Source of the DNA: Chelonoidis abingdonii
Lineage: Eukaryota; Chordata; Testudines; Testudinidae
NCBI RefSeq assembly: GCF_003597395.2
Contig: NC_133770.1
Span: 200,791,259-200,855,258, forward strand
Direction: 5' to 3'
Length of the DNA: 64,000 nucleotides
Part shown: positions 23,701-37,900 of the stretch, in pieces
Layout of the letters: every line of letters begins with the position of its first letter
How positions within the stretch are numbered: position 1 is the first letter of the stretch
Program-made: the position numbers and the translations under genes
The notes under the pieces: model-generated
Databases searched by the model: none
What the model saw: only the letters and a program-made list of their open reading frames with translations
What the model was told of the DNA's origin: nothing

Positions 23701-26700
23701 TTCCCTTTGGTGAAATGTCAATACGAAAATATCAGTGATGACACCAGCAAACACTTTAACAGTTTTTTTAATTAACTTTCTGTGATACTATTTGCAGAGT
23801 ATAGGAAGTGGTTTTTACATCCCATCTATTCTAGAATTTAATTTAGCAAGTTGTGAGGCACAGCTGTGTAACCCTGACTCCAGCACATTAGCTAACAGTG
23901 CCATTTACAGACAGACCAATGGGCCAGTGGGCTATATCTGTATTCAATTCTTGTATCCCACACACACTGACGAGCCATCTCTAACAAATTAAAAACCTAA
24001 ACCAAACAGAAGTCTAGTTAAGACTTGTTGGACTTCAAAACATGATCACAGGTACCTTGGCTTGGCTCCCTTTCAGTGGTATTGAAATACACCCCTAGAT
24101 ACTGCCAGATTGAATCATAGGCAAAAATCTTGGTGTGCCTCAGAGACTGGCCCCACAAGCCTTGTGATGATGTCAAAATCTAAGTTTTCACTTGGGAGAA
24201 AAAAAATGGTTTCTAGGCCTTAGGTTGTAAAGAGAAGTTTGAAAACTTTAAAAGATACAGTGATGTTTGCCTGAGTCTGCAGAAAGGGTTCAGCAGAGGG
24301 AGGAGCAGCAGTTGTTAGAGTCAGAGAGAAAGCCACCTGGCCTCAGGCTCATACTCCTGACCAGGTTAGGCCCTCACTGTCCCGGAAAAGGGAAAGGGTG
24401 CGTGAATAGGGTTGTCCTGCTGGGCTATGTGGGATCATCCCTTGGTTGGGCTCAGATGTCCCACTAGCTTCCAGTTCATAGCCATGAGAGTTCAAAGCTT
24501 ACTTTAAAACAAAAAAGTAAAGAACAACATGGCTCTCTCAAGAAAAAAGGGACAAGGTTGGTGACCCTTTGTGACCCATCCCAATTTGAGCTCTGAGGAA
24601 GTCTACCCTTTCTTGACCGGAATTTCCCATAAAATCTAAAAAGTTAGACGTGAAAGAGACCTATGGGTCCTTCGCTCCATCACTCTGCCATTTCAGGATT
24701 GTGCCCAGATCTGTATTTTTTGAGTGCTTTGGCCAGTCTACCTTAAAATTCCTCAAGAAACAAGGCTTCCACCTCATTCCAATTTCCTTTGGGAAATTAG
24801 TCCACAATGTAATATCTGCAAATGGCATCCCCTTCACATATATCAGCAAACCATAAATCCCAGTTAAAATTGCTGCTGTTGTCAGAGGTAACTATCTAAA
24901 AATGATATCATGAGGTTCTGTATGCTCAGTTAGAGATCCCCCACCTCCATTTTAGTGCTTTACAAAAAATTCTTCAGATGTTCTCTTTAATCTGCCAAGA
25001 GAGAGAATAAATGTCGAATAGAAATAACATTTTTTTCATTTAGAAAAATTAATCCTGGGAACAAGAACAATTTGTGAGAAATATTTGCTTCCCTAAAGGT
25101 GTATGTAAACATTGGTCTAAATGGAATGAACTGCCTTACCAGATGATGCCTTATAACTTTATTCTACCACATGCATTAAACACTTAATTAAAAATAGGGC
25201 ATGGAAAGATATCTATCACGGCAAGATCATAGCAGAACATTTTGTCAGTTTATATCTAATTTTACTGAGCCATTAATCAGTACAGTATTGTACATTCTAT
25301 AAGTGAACTTCTGCTTCTTTGAAGTCAGTGGCAAAGCTCTTATTGATTTCCATGGAGCCAGGTTTTCACCATATGTATATACAGTCCTAGAGCCAATGAA
25401 AGCAGGATGATCTAGCAAATAGAGCACTGAACTCTTAATTCAGGAGACCTGAGTTTTATTCCCAGCTCTGCCACTGACCAACTGTATATGATCTTGAATG
25501 AGTCACTTCCCTGCTCGCTTTTTGTTTCACAACATTGTGTTACAGTTTTTCTACCTTTAACATGGAGATAGTCAAATCTGACGTCTTTTCTAAAATGCTT
25601 TGAGATCTATGGATGAAAAGTGCTATATGCGAGCTAAATATTATAATTCCCTCTGTTTTGCTTCATGTCCTGCAGGGTAAATTCCATTATCAAGTAACAT
25701 TGAGTACCTGTAAAAAGATAGCTGTTATTGAGGCAATATTCTTTGTATACACAAATCTGGTCTATATATCAGAGAAGGGTCATTTTAGCAGACATTTGAG
25801 ACTGTTTTTGAGCAACAATGATTTCATGAGTTGAGATTTTTTGTTAAAATTTGTACTTTACTGACTTTTAATGGACTTTTCCAAAAGGACTGGTTTCTTT
25901 GTTTAATTGGGTATTTTGAAGTTATTTTATACATTGTCTGCACACATTACGAACCTCATTTCTTCTATTTTTTGAAAATGGCTTATCTGGGATTTTTCAA
26001 TAAGCTCCATTTTTATGAAATACAGTGAACTGAATGAGATCTAAAGTTTTACTCCAAAATATTTGAAATTCTTGTTTTTCTTGCAAAGTAGTTAGTTGTA
26101 TTTTCTATCGTTTTGTTAGGCGTGCTCTACATGCAAAGTAGCATCAGTTAAACTAAAGGTGTGATTTTTATACTAATTTGATTTAAACCACTATAACTTT
26201 TTCTGTATAGGAGCTCTTAGATCAGTGTAAGCTTGGCTTATATCAGTTCAGCTTGTGGTGGTAAATTTACAGGCACAAGCTAAACTCTATATAGCCAGTT
26301 TTAAACCAACATAAGGGTGTTCATGGAGTTTTGTATTTTAACTAATTTATCTAAATCAGATTTTGAGCTTAAATTAAACTTGCACAACTTCTGTGCACAG
26401 ATAAGCCCTAAGTGTCTTGGATCATTCTTTATTATAAAAAAATATCAACAGTACTCCATTCAGACAATTCTCAGGCACTGTAGTGCATCACTTAATTTCC
26501 AGATTAGTTAGAGTGGAAGAGAAGTGTTCTACAGAAGCTGTAGACATAATTAGAATCACACATAGTCTAGACTATATTTGAAGATTGTGAAAAACTGTTG
26601 GGCTACTATTGAGCCAACATTACACTAACAGTATTGGATATGGATTCCTTTCTTTGCTGTTATCTCTGCCATTGTTGGTGGAGCTGGTTGGGAATTTTTT

Positions 26701-29700
26701 GGTAAAATATGTTTCTGTTGGGAAATGCCAATTAATTGAAACAGAAACTTTTCATGGAGACTTATCATTACTGCCCAAAATTTTAAAAAAATCATCAGGA
26801 AGGTTGTTCAGATTCAGGAATGGGAGATATGGGATGGGGAGGCAGGGAGAAAGAGAGATCCACCCTAGAATAGCCAGTAGCTAGTTAGCATTAGGACACT
26901 CACCTGGAATGTGATGGCAATACTGTTTCAGACTTGGTTTTGGTAAGTAATGAGGCCATTAAGGAAGAGCAAGTTGTAGAAAATAACCTTGAATCACTAA
27001 TTGATGTAGCTGTGAAAAAGGCAAGTGTGAGGTGAAGTACTTGCAGCAGAGAGAGAGAGGAAAGTAGTAATATCTTTGTACAAGGCACTGGTAATACTGT
27101 GTATGGTTCTGGTCACTCATGTTCAAGAAAGAGGAATTCAAATGGGAACAGGTACAGAAAAAGGCTGTACCAGGATGATCAGGAGAATGGGGAGTCTGTC
27201 TTACAAGACAAGTCTAAAAGAGCTTGGCTTGTTTATTTTAGCAAAACTAAGGCTGAGACAGGGATATTATTGCTCTCTATAAATATATTGGGGAGGGAGG
27301 TAAAGGACAATCTAAAGAACAATGTTTGCACAATAACAAATTCATATAAATTTGCCATGAGTACCTTTTAGGTTGGAAAATAGAAGAAGGTTTCTAACCA
27401 TGAAAGGAGTGAGGTTCTAGACTACCTCCCAATAGAGTTAGTGGGGGGCAAACAACCTAGCTAGTTTTAAGATGGAGCTTGATAAATTTTATGACTGGGA
27501 TGACATGATGAGGTAGCTTATGATAGCTGGGGATCTGGAATCGATCAGGAAGTCCCATCCACATCTGTGTACCTATGGATGTGGGAGACTCTGGTTCAAG
27601 TCCTTAGTCTGCCAGATCTGGAATGAAAAAGCAAATATCAAAGCCTTATTTTTTGTGTGTGATATAGAATCCTTGTTTTACCAGTCAGTCCTATTTTATA
27701 CTCCATAGAGGCCTTGAGGTGGGTTATCCTCTACTTTGCACCTTGGATAGTACTTTAACACCCAAGCAAAGTGATTACAAAGAGTGGATTGCTACCATTC
27801 TGATTTGGTAGCATTTTACATCCATTTTGCACTGGTATAAATTATTATGCAAGGTTCATGGCAGACCCTTGAAGTTTGTCACTAGGTAAATATGGCAACA
27901 AGTGGCTAATTTGTTGATTGTCCACATTGACTTTAGTTGTATTTGCTGAAATACTTAAGCACCAAATAAAACTACAGGTATTTTTAGTGTAAACACCAAG
28001 TATGTTGTTTAGATATATGAGTGCAGCATCTGTAAGTGGATGAAATAATGAACATCTAGAATATTGCTGTAGAGACCCTGATGGTACATTCTGTCTTTAT
28101 TTGATTTGATTAAACAGGGCATTTGAAAACTCTAGTGTCCACCAGGGAAATGTTTGCCAGCTGTGTCATTTTTATGATAGTGTGTCTTGCTGTGGTCTGC
28201 GAGTACACAAAGCTGTTTAGAGTTCTTTCAGGGCCTTCTTAGTAGTATTCCTATCTTGTGTGAACCGCAACCACTTCCTATTACCCAAAAAACCCACAGA
28301 GAAAGCTCCATTAAGATGCCACAAATTGAGCTGAATGTAGGGAGTTTGCCCATCGCATATAGCTATGTTTCAGGGTTTCTTCCTGCAGCACACTCAGCAC
28401 TGTACATGTTTGCACTCTGTTCATGTTTGGGAGATTTTCTTTAGGACCATAAAGGCTAGAAGCTGCTCTAACCATCCTAAAATGAAGCTTAAATTCCACA
28501 GATGCTGCTGAATTTCATTGGGAGAATGCACTTTGACCCCAGGTCTATGACCAATTGCTGGACTTTCTGAAGTCAGTAGTTGAGCTGATTAGGGATATGA
28601 AGTTTGGTATAGCTACACTTGTAAAATGTAACTCAAGAGGTCAGAGACTAATTTTTGCAAAACACAGGTTTTTTTTTTAAATTATTATTTATTTACCGAA
28701 CAAAATCCTCATCCAAAAGAATTAATTAAGTTGAAGTTTAGATTGTAAACACCTAGGAGTTCTAGAAGGAAATAAAAATGTAGACCATTTGAATAAAAAA
28801 CAAAAACAAAATAAAGACAGGAAATTCTAAGACAATGATAAACTGAAAAGAATCAACAAAATCAAGCATCTGAAAGTATGGAAAGTAGACAGTTAAGATA
28901 CCACAAACAACCATTTATGTGTCACTATACTATTGCCCACCCACCACTCAAAATGATGAGATAATCATGCCTACACTCTGCATCTTCCACATGAAAGTGT
29001 GAGGCACCTACTCCCATTCTCTCACCTGGAACGTACCATACTCGTGTTCACACCACAAAACTCCTACATTTGCATCGCCTACACAACTGCAGACTATCCT
29101 CTTATTCACCCCTTCTTGAGAAACGGCAACACCAACATCTTGCTTTTTGTGCTACGTGTACATACACAGACCTGTCCGATGTTAAACTGCTTTTCTCATA
29201 CAGTTGTCATCCTGGAAATGTTACAGAGGCTGAATCCTCTAGATCTAATTTACCCATCTACATCTACCTAACGTTTTTATATTGTACTTATCAGTAGGTA
29301 TCTAAAATAGCACAAGAGCCCCCCTCTCCCCTCAAAAAAAAATTCCCTTCAGGCAAAAGGGCATGGATACTTGATTATTTATTTTAAGGGCATTTATTTT
29401 TGTGGGCAGAAGTTACTGAACAATAGATTCTACCATCTGATCTGAATGACAGCTGGCTTGGACTCAGCCTGATCATTTCTGATCGCCTAGCACCAAGAAC
29501 GTTCTGTTCCCAGTGTTGTGTTATCCCTGTGGAGAGCAAGGCATTCACTGAGGTACTGCTTAAATAGGTTCCAGTGCAACAAGTCTTTTGTAGATTAGGA
29601 CCAAGCCTTTCAAAATCCTTTTTGGAAGAGTCCTGGGAGCCTGTGGCATTTAGAAAGAACAGGTGCTCGATGCCTATGTCAGCCTTTGTCGCCAATGACA

Positions 29701-31896
29701 TGAGCTGCTGTGAGGCGTACCCACTTCAGTTTTTTTGTGGTGATTGACTCTAAACTCAGGTAAGAGTGAGTTGACTGTGCCGACATTAGGAATGACTGTG
29801 GCAACATTAGGAATGACTGTGTCACAGCCTCCTGGCCAAGAGAAGATGAAAAAAGACTAGCTGTTCATTGGCAACTGGAGTTTCCTCAGTGTTCGGGCTC
29901 ACCACAGGTTCAGATACCTTGCTTGTCTTTCGTTATGTGGTTTGCTTTTTACACAACAAATCTGATAAGACAGAACTATATGGGGATAGTGGAGTTCAAG
30001 TAATCATATTTACTGAATATAAGCAGTACGTGGGGCCTTGCTACCTGTAGACGCTGCCGCTATAGTTCTGTGTTTGGGTTCTTGGGGCTTCTAAAACATA
30101 GAAAACATGGTTAGCATGACTGGCGTACTCAAGCTATTTGAAGGGATAGTAGTCTATTCCTATACACTACGCCTTTGTTGTTAATCTGTGTGTATCCTAT
30201 TACTTAAACAAAGTGGGCGCCTTAAAATCTGCAGTCAAGGGAAGAGTTTTATAACTAAACGGTCAAGGCATATGAGGTTTAAAATGGAAACTAGTGGTAA
30301 AGCCAGAGACATCCTTTTATGGTTTGTGATGTGAATTCTGCATATCACCTGTTACATCTTGGAAAAGTTTATTTGAGTTCTTTCTCTGGTTTCAGAGCTC
30401 TCTCTGAAAGATAGTAATGCAAAGAGAAATAGTTTAATTTTTCACAAAATTTGTGCTTCAATCAATCAATGATAATGGCCCATTTGCCCCAGGGGGATGC
30501 ATTTCCTGAGCAATACTAAATATGAGAGGTAGTTTATTAATAGTGTTTCAATGCCAGATGTACCTATTAAGTACTATCACATTTTAAATAAAGTGATCTG
30601 CTCTGTTCTGTGATAGCAGAGAGAGAGCACAATTGTTCTTAACTAATGCAATTATATACTGACACTGAGCGCTACCTTCTAGATTGCAGTTCTTCTGTTT
30701 GCTTAAAGCAGTACATTACATATATTTTTCCCATGTCCTTATTCACCTTAAATAACATTTTTTCAGCTTATCTGTGTCTAAGTATGGAATGAGGTTCATA
30801 GATTTATAGTGAAAAATTATCAGCCACTTACTGTAGCTGGAAAGAAGACATGATTCTGATGGGCCTTTGCTCGTTATCTCTCTCTTAGTGTGAGCTCCCA
30901 AGGGCAAGGACAGTCTTTGTGTCTTCTACAGTGGCAAGCACATTGTTAACAATTAATAGAAAAGGAAGTGGCTCAAACCAAGTGAGACTGCCCTTCCTAG
31001 ATACCTGCCACGGAGATGTGATTGTTAAAAGCTTCTTTTTTGCTGCTTGTTTTCTGTTTGGGGGAAAGGGGTACAGACTGAAGTTCACCATTTCCCTTCA
31101 GTAGAGAAGGTAGAGAGAAAAGAAACAGGTGGAAGGAACCCATTTTTCTTCTTAAGAAGAGGCTCAGATTGTGAAGAACACCTTTTTCTTCGTCTTTTTG
31201 CAGGCACGGGAAGTCTAGGTCTAAAATAAGCTGTGTGGTCCCTCACTCTTCTATTCTGATACTTCGTCTACATACAGACTTGCACTGATTTAATTAAACA
31301 AATTTCAGGTTAAACTAATACAAAAGGCTATGTGGAGGGATTTAGTTCTCTCCTGGCATGTTCGGGTAAAAGGATTGACTGAAGGGGGAACGGAATGGAA
31401 TGTATATAGGATGCAAAAAGCGACAGAGTCCTGTGGCACCCTATAGATAAACAGATGTATTGGAGCATAAGGTTTCGTGGGTGAATACCCACTTTGTCAG
31501 ATGCATGTAGTGGAAATTTCCAGAGGCAGTTATCCTACAGTGAGAAAAGTGTGCAAGATAAGTAATTTGGATGAGTCTTTCCAATGATGGAAAATATTTT
31601 GTAATGGCAACTGAAATAAAGATCAAGAGTACTTGTTGCACCTTAGAGACTAACAAATTTATTTGAGCATTAGCTTTTGTGGGCTACAGCCCACTTCTTC
31701 AGATGCATGTAGTGGAAAATACAGTAGGAAGATATATACATACAGAGAACATGAAACAATAGGTGTTAGCATACGCACTGTAGGGAGAGTGATCAGTTAA
31801 GGTGAGCTATTAATAATAATAATAGATAAGAGCTCACCTTAACTGATCATTCTTATAATGTGTATGGTAACACCCATTGTTTCATGTTCTGTGTGG

Positions 31897-31938
<42 letters not shown>

Positions 31939-34900
31939 ATATATATATATATAAAAAATATCTTCCTACTGTATTTTCCACTACATGCATCCAATGAAGT
32001 GGGCTGTAACCCACGAAAGCTTATGCTCAAATAAATTTGTTAGTCTCTAAGGTGCTCCTGTTCTTTTCGCAGATACAGACTAACGTGGCTGCTACTTTGA
32101 AACCTGAAATAAAGATGTCTGCATTTATTCCTCTTGAATACTGTAGTTTGCACAATTCTTTATTGCGCAGTGAGGGAGAGTCCCTTCATCTCCAGGCTTT
32201 TTGTTTTCACATTCAGTTCAGAAATCACTGTGCTGGAGTCTTTACAGAAAATCTCTGTGGCACCCAGAGTGGGACATCTTTTTCTAATTATGATAACATT
32301 GCCAACTCTGATCCTTCTCCTAAAGAGAAGGATCAATGTCCCAAATACTTGTGCCTGGCTGGAGACAAAAAGTCCTGTTATAAATGATGAAAATAGGCAA
32401 TCATTGGAAAATATATGGAAATGCAATGTAACTAGATACCTTGCAAATGTGACAGTATCTTGGTAGATTCCTTAATTAGATCATTTCTTAACTCTAGCTA
32501 TAATATTAGTGGTATATCTACACAGGAACATGGTAGAAATTATTTTCACATTTTTAAATGAAAATGTAAAGTGTAGTACAAGAGAACTTTACATGATCAT
32601 ATACACAGTGTAGGGAAAATGCCATTAGGAAACTTGAAGGTTTTCAGCCCTGAAGTTCTCTCAATCTCTAGGTAGACAGGAAATGACAACTGGAACTGGA
32701 GAAAGGAGTGGCAAGATTGCTTAGATGATAAAAGGTCATATAGTTTCTTTATGTATTAATTCCACTTCTTAAAACTGATTTTATTAAAAAAAAAAAACAA
32801 CCACCACCCCTCAGTATTTATTTATTAGGAGGAATAGCATATGGAAGATTGGTTGAAAGAAGGGATATTTGGAGGAAGAAAATGGGATGTTATTGTTACA
32901 GGTATTAGCATATAAGATATCAGATTAGCTGATTGAGCCTGTTATTTAGCAAAATATTAGACAGAACAAAACAGAAAAGTTAATGTTACTAATTTGAAGA
33001 GCAGCCTTGCGGCAATCATGTGGATTTTTTTGTTCTAAAGTGATTACAAAGCTACTTATTTTTAAACCATACTTGTTTATACTATGTCTGCCGCCTTCTT
33101 CCCTTTTTTTAGCTTCAATGCAATTTATAACCAGTCACTCAAGTAACAGAACCAAACCTATTTGTGTCTAATAAGCACATTTATTTTTAGTCATATGTGG
33201 CATAATATGTGTCAACATATACACTAGTCTTGCACCACTGCCAAGCACAGAATTAATGTCCCCTGCAGATTTACACGCCCTGCCACCCCAAATAATTGAT
33301 TCTGACGGGGAGGCAAAGGGAAACTGCAATTACACCTTTTGCTGACCAGGGGCTAATGTGGCACCAGAAAAGAGGGCAGCTGGCTCACGGGCTGGAGCAG
33401 CTAGCTTCAGAGAGGGAGAGGGAGAGGCTGCCTTCTTCATAGTGCCACACCCGCAGGCTCAGGTGAGGAACCACTGGGTGTGGGGGAGGGACACAGAGTG
33501 GGGCACATGGGGCTGCTGTGGGGATGGTATCACACAGACTGGTCTAGTTGAGGGCATGGACTTGGGTGAGGGCACAGGAGCTAGTAGGGTGACAACACTT
33601 AGCCAAGGGCTGAATGGGAGTGTGGGTGCAGGGCCATATGGGAGTGGGTAGCAGGGCTGCCCAGAGGATTCAAGGGGCCTGGGGCAAAGCAATTTTGGGG
33701 GCCCCTTCCATAAAAAAAATTGCGATACTATATTCTTGTGGGGGCCCCTATGGGGCCTGGCACAAATTGCCCCACTTGCTCCCCCCCCAAAAAAAAATGG
33801 CCCTGGGAAAAATAAACCTTCTGCATCTCGGCACAAACCAGTTTTGAGAAAACTTCTTTACAAGGTATCACTGGTTCTCAGCACCAGCTAGTGCTAAAAG
33901 GCACTAAAGCTCATTAAAAGGGTTGGACAAATATTTTCCGTCAAAACTTTTTCTGGATCGAAAACTAGGGGGGTTTAAAAAGCAGAAAAATATCAGGGAC
34001 AATGTCTGCTTTGCTTCAAAATTTGTTGTGTGTTTTTTAATTGAAAATCTGAAATTAGTCTGCCAAAACCTGAATATGGTTTGGGGTTTCAGAAGTGTGT
34101 GGCCAAATATTTGCTGCTTGTTGTGTTGATTGTTTAAAGAAACAATAAAAAATTCTGCTTAAAAAAAATCCAAAACTTTTGAACACCTCAGCTTGTGACC
34201 AAACGCCTGACCCATCCAGTCAGAATTTTTCCAGGTTTCTGATACTCTGCTGGCTTCCCTTGACTCATATCTGCTCCATAACTTTGGGTTCATTTAGGTT
34301 AGAACATAAGAACAGCCATACTGGGTCAAACCAAAGGTCCATCCAGCCAGTATCTGGTCTACCGACAGTGGCAATGCCAGTGACCTAACGGTAATGATCA
34401 AGTGATCTCTCTCCTGCCATCCATCTCCACCTCTGACAACAGAGGCTAGGGACACCCATTCTTACCCATCCTGGCTAATAGCCATTAATGGACTTAACCA
34501 CTATGCATTTATCTGTTTCTGAGGACTGGCTCCATGGGGTCCCTCACAAACTGAGAAGGTTACTGTGGGTTTGTCTTAGTAATAGCTTTGTTACATACTC
34601 CACAAACTGAGCATTGAGCTTGTTCTAGAATCTGGGATGAGCCTATGTTGTGAAACGAATACTCAAAACAGCACATGCATGTGAATGGACAGAAGTGCTC
34701 AAATAAATAACCTAGGGGTTCTCAATGGGAGGTCGGACCCTCGGGTCACAAGGTTATTACTGGGGTCGCAAAGCTGTCGCCTCCACTCAACCCCGCTTTA
34801 CCTCAGCGTTTATAATAGTGTTAAATAGATTAAAAAGTGTTTTTAATTTATAGGAGGGGATTACACTCACAGGTTTGCTATGTGAAAGGGTCACCAGCAC

Positions 34901-37900
34901 AAAAAGTTTGAGAACCACTGACTAACCCTCTGAAGCCTCAGGGAATGCAGGGAGGAGGTCTCCCTTGTAGGTTGGGAAGGAAATTGCTTTCTCATGTGAT
35001 CCTCCCCAGTGGCAAATTTTAAATGAAGCTACTTCCCCTGACATGATCTCCCTATGGCACTGAAATTAAATATAGACTATAATTTGGCACTGAGAAGTGA
35101 AAAGGGATGGTAGCCCTAATGGAAAAGCTAACAGCTTGCTTTCTGCAAACCTCAAACTGCTGAATGAGCTTTAGGTAGGGAAGGCTGTGCCTCCAAAAGC
35201 CTGGCCGTGCCTCCAGACAGCTGCCTGCCCCATCCGAGCCCTCCACTCTGCCCCCCAGCTGTCCGCCCTCAGATCCCCTACCCATCTGATCCATGGTCCC
35301 CTCACCTCCTTAGAAGGACCCTCCCCAACACCCCCTGGACCCCCCCCTGTCCATGTCCCTGACTGCCCCGACCTTAATCACCGCCCTGCCCCGCAAGTCC
35401 TGACAGCCCTGGACACCAATCCAAACCCCCCATTTGAACCGCCCCCCCACCTCTGGCCCCCTCCCTGTGCCCTGACTGTCCCTGGGACTCCCTGCCCCTT
35501 ATCCAACCCCTGGGGCCCTGGCTCCTTACTCCCAGTTCCCCCCTCACCCGGAGCCTCAGCGTATCCAGAACTGTCACTGAACAGCTGCAGTGTGGCTCCA
35601 GCGGGGCCCCTGAGCTCTGCCCTGCTCAGAGCCACGTGGTCAGGGGATGGGACTGCGAGCTCAAGGTCAAGTGGAGGAGCTCAGACCCCGCTGGAGCTCG
35701 CAGCCCTGCCCCCTCAGCATGCAGCTCTGAGCAGGACAGGGCTCAGGGGCCCCGCCGGAGCCACGCTGCAGCTGTTCAGCGATGGTCTTGGTTTCGCTGA
35801 GGCTCTGGAAGAGGGGCAGGGTCAACTCGGGCTAGGGCCGGGGAGGGAGCCTCAGCCATTCTCGTGGGGGCCCCTGCAGAGCCTGGGGCTTGGGACAAGT
35901 TGCCCCACTTGCCCCTACCTCTAGGCAGCCCTGTTGGGTGGGGGGGGTGCAGGGCCACTTGGGGGGGGTGGCTGAATGGGGACAGGACAGCTATGCCTGG
36001 CTGAATGGGGAGTCGGGTGCAGGGACACATGGAGGTGGGAAGATGTGCCTGACAATGGTAGAATCTAGGGGTCAGTCAGGGTCATGGGCAAGGTTCCCTA
36101 ACTCTCTAACAATCCTACCCTACAAGAAACCTGTTCCATACTTCTCCCATCCACACCCAACAACCTTTCAGGTTCACTTCTAGGCTCCTCAGCAATTACT
36201 TCCCTCTCCCTCAGCTCCTCCATTACCTGTGATTCCCCCAAGCCTTTGCACTATTTCTGAAGAGTATAGGAAGTAGGTTCCTGTATTATAGTTTCAATGA
36301 ATTATTACTCAAAATTCTGCATTATTATGCTGAGTAAGGAATCTATTTGTCAAAAAATATTTCCTGAATCTTTTTTATTGTCTGTGTTGTTACAGGCATA
36401 CTTGCTGACAGGTATTTGCAATACATTACTAAAAAATAATTGAAACTGGCATGATTCTCTTTTGTTATTTTGAGAAATAAAATATGCAGAATTTTATAAC
36501 GTGTGCAGAATTTTTAATTTTTTGGTTGAGAATTTCTCCTAGGAGTAATAGAGCACACTGGAAATTTTCCTTGCTTAGCATAACCGCAAAACTTCATGGG
36601 AATCTGGTTCATAGGCTAACAGTATGAAATGTGAAGGTTGTTCTAGACATAGCGCATTCTTAATTTTAAGGCTGCTGTCAAATTATATCTTTTTGAATAT
36701 ATCTGTGTATATGACAAAAATTATTTAGTTTGCCAACTATTATTCCACAGCATTATACTGCTGCAACTACGATTGAATTCACCTTGACTTAAGCACATAA
36801 TATCTGCACTGTCCACCATTACCCCTCTGAAACCCAGTAGCTTAAATCTGGAGCTGTTTTTTCCCTTTCCCTAAAGAAAAAATTTGATTTTATTAAATTT
36901 TGTGTTAATGGAATATGCATATTATCACATAATGCAATGGTGGAGGGAAGTGGAAAGTGTACAGTGGTAACTTAAAATATTTAAAATGATGGAGCTGGGT
37001 AATAGGCTCCATAGAACAGACCAACAAACATGTTGTGCTGGGAAAATATACCGCATTTTATGACTAATCTGCAGAATGAGCCCAGATAGGAGATGAGAAA
37101 AGTGTGAGGGGAACTATAAATTGGGATGGTTAGACTTCCAGTACTTCAGTGGAGTCCATTGAAAGGAGCTTACTTGTTAATATTCTTAAAGTATCCCAGA
37201 TCCTCTTTCCACTGCTGCCTCTAAAGATAAGCCTTTCTTTTGGCTCATTTGTCAACTAAACAGTATAGTTGGGAATTTAATAAGGAAAGAAGGAAATGGA
37301 GATGAAACGTGCAGTAGATGGGTTTCTCTTACGTGATGTATGGGTTTCTCTTATTTATCTATTTGGTACTAGAGTTATCTGGTACTAAGAAGCTTAGTAT
37401 GAAACAACCTGCCTCATTTTTAATAAGGAAGAAACCTGTAATACCTGGATGGAATCAAAATAAATGAAGGATTGTACAGTGCAGATTCAAAATTGAAATC
37501 TTTTGTTCGTAGTTCTGGATTAGATTACAGTAAAACAAGAATCCATAAAAAAGTATCCTCCTTATTCTGGGCAGAGAAGGGAGAACATGTTTGTAGTGAA
37601 GGCTGTGTACTGGTTTATGCTAATCAAGTGGAACCTTGGAACCTGCTGAGGTTCCCCCATATCTATTTGTCTTTGAAAAAGTAAGTAGGAGCAAAAATAG
37701 CTGCAAAATTGTTACCACCTGCAGGGATATGAAAAATATGCAAAAGTAATTTGTTGAGGTGCCCCTGCTCCCTACCCATAGGCTGCTCCCTACCCATATC
37801 GTTGAACTAGATGCACTCTGATGTTGACTGTAAGTGATGAGCTCAGGTGGAGTGCTTCCCACGGCAACCACGTGTACTCATGCCTTGACTTAGATTGTTG

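Noticed and set aside
35187..35924. 245-codon Pro-rich frame on the + strand
   Set aside because: GC-rich repeat with an inverted repeat that gives a mirror frame on the - strand; no domain and no splice context.
33652..35933. One 2.3-kb composite hAT element bounded by matching ends
   Set aside because: Ends match well but the flanks agree at only 6 of 8, and the left MITE seems to have its own right end at 33807; kept only as an alternative.
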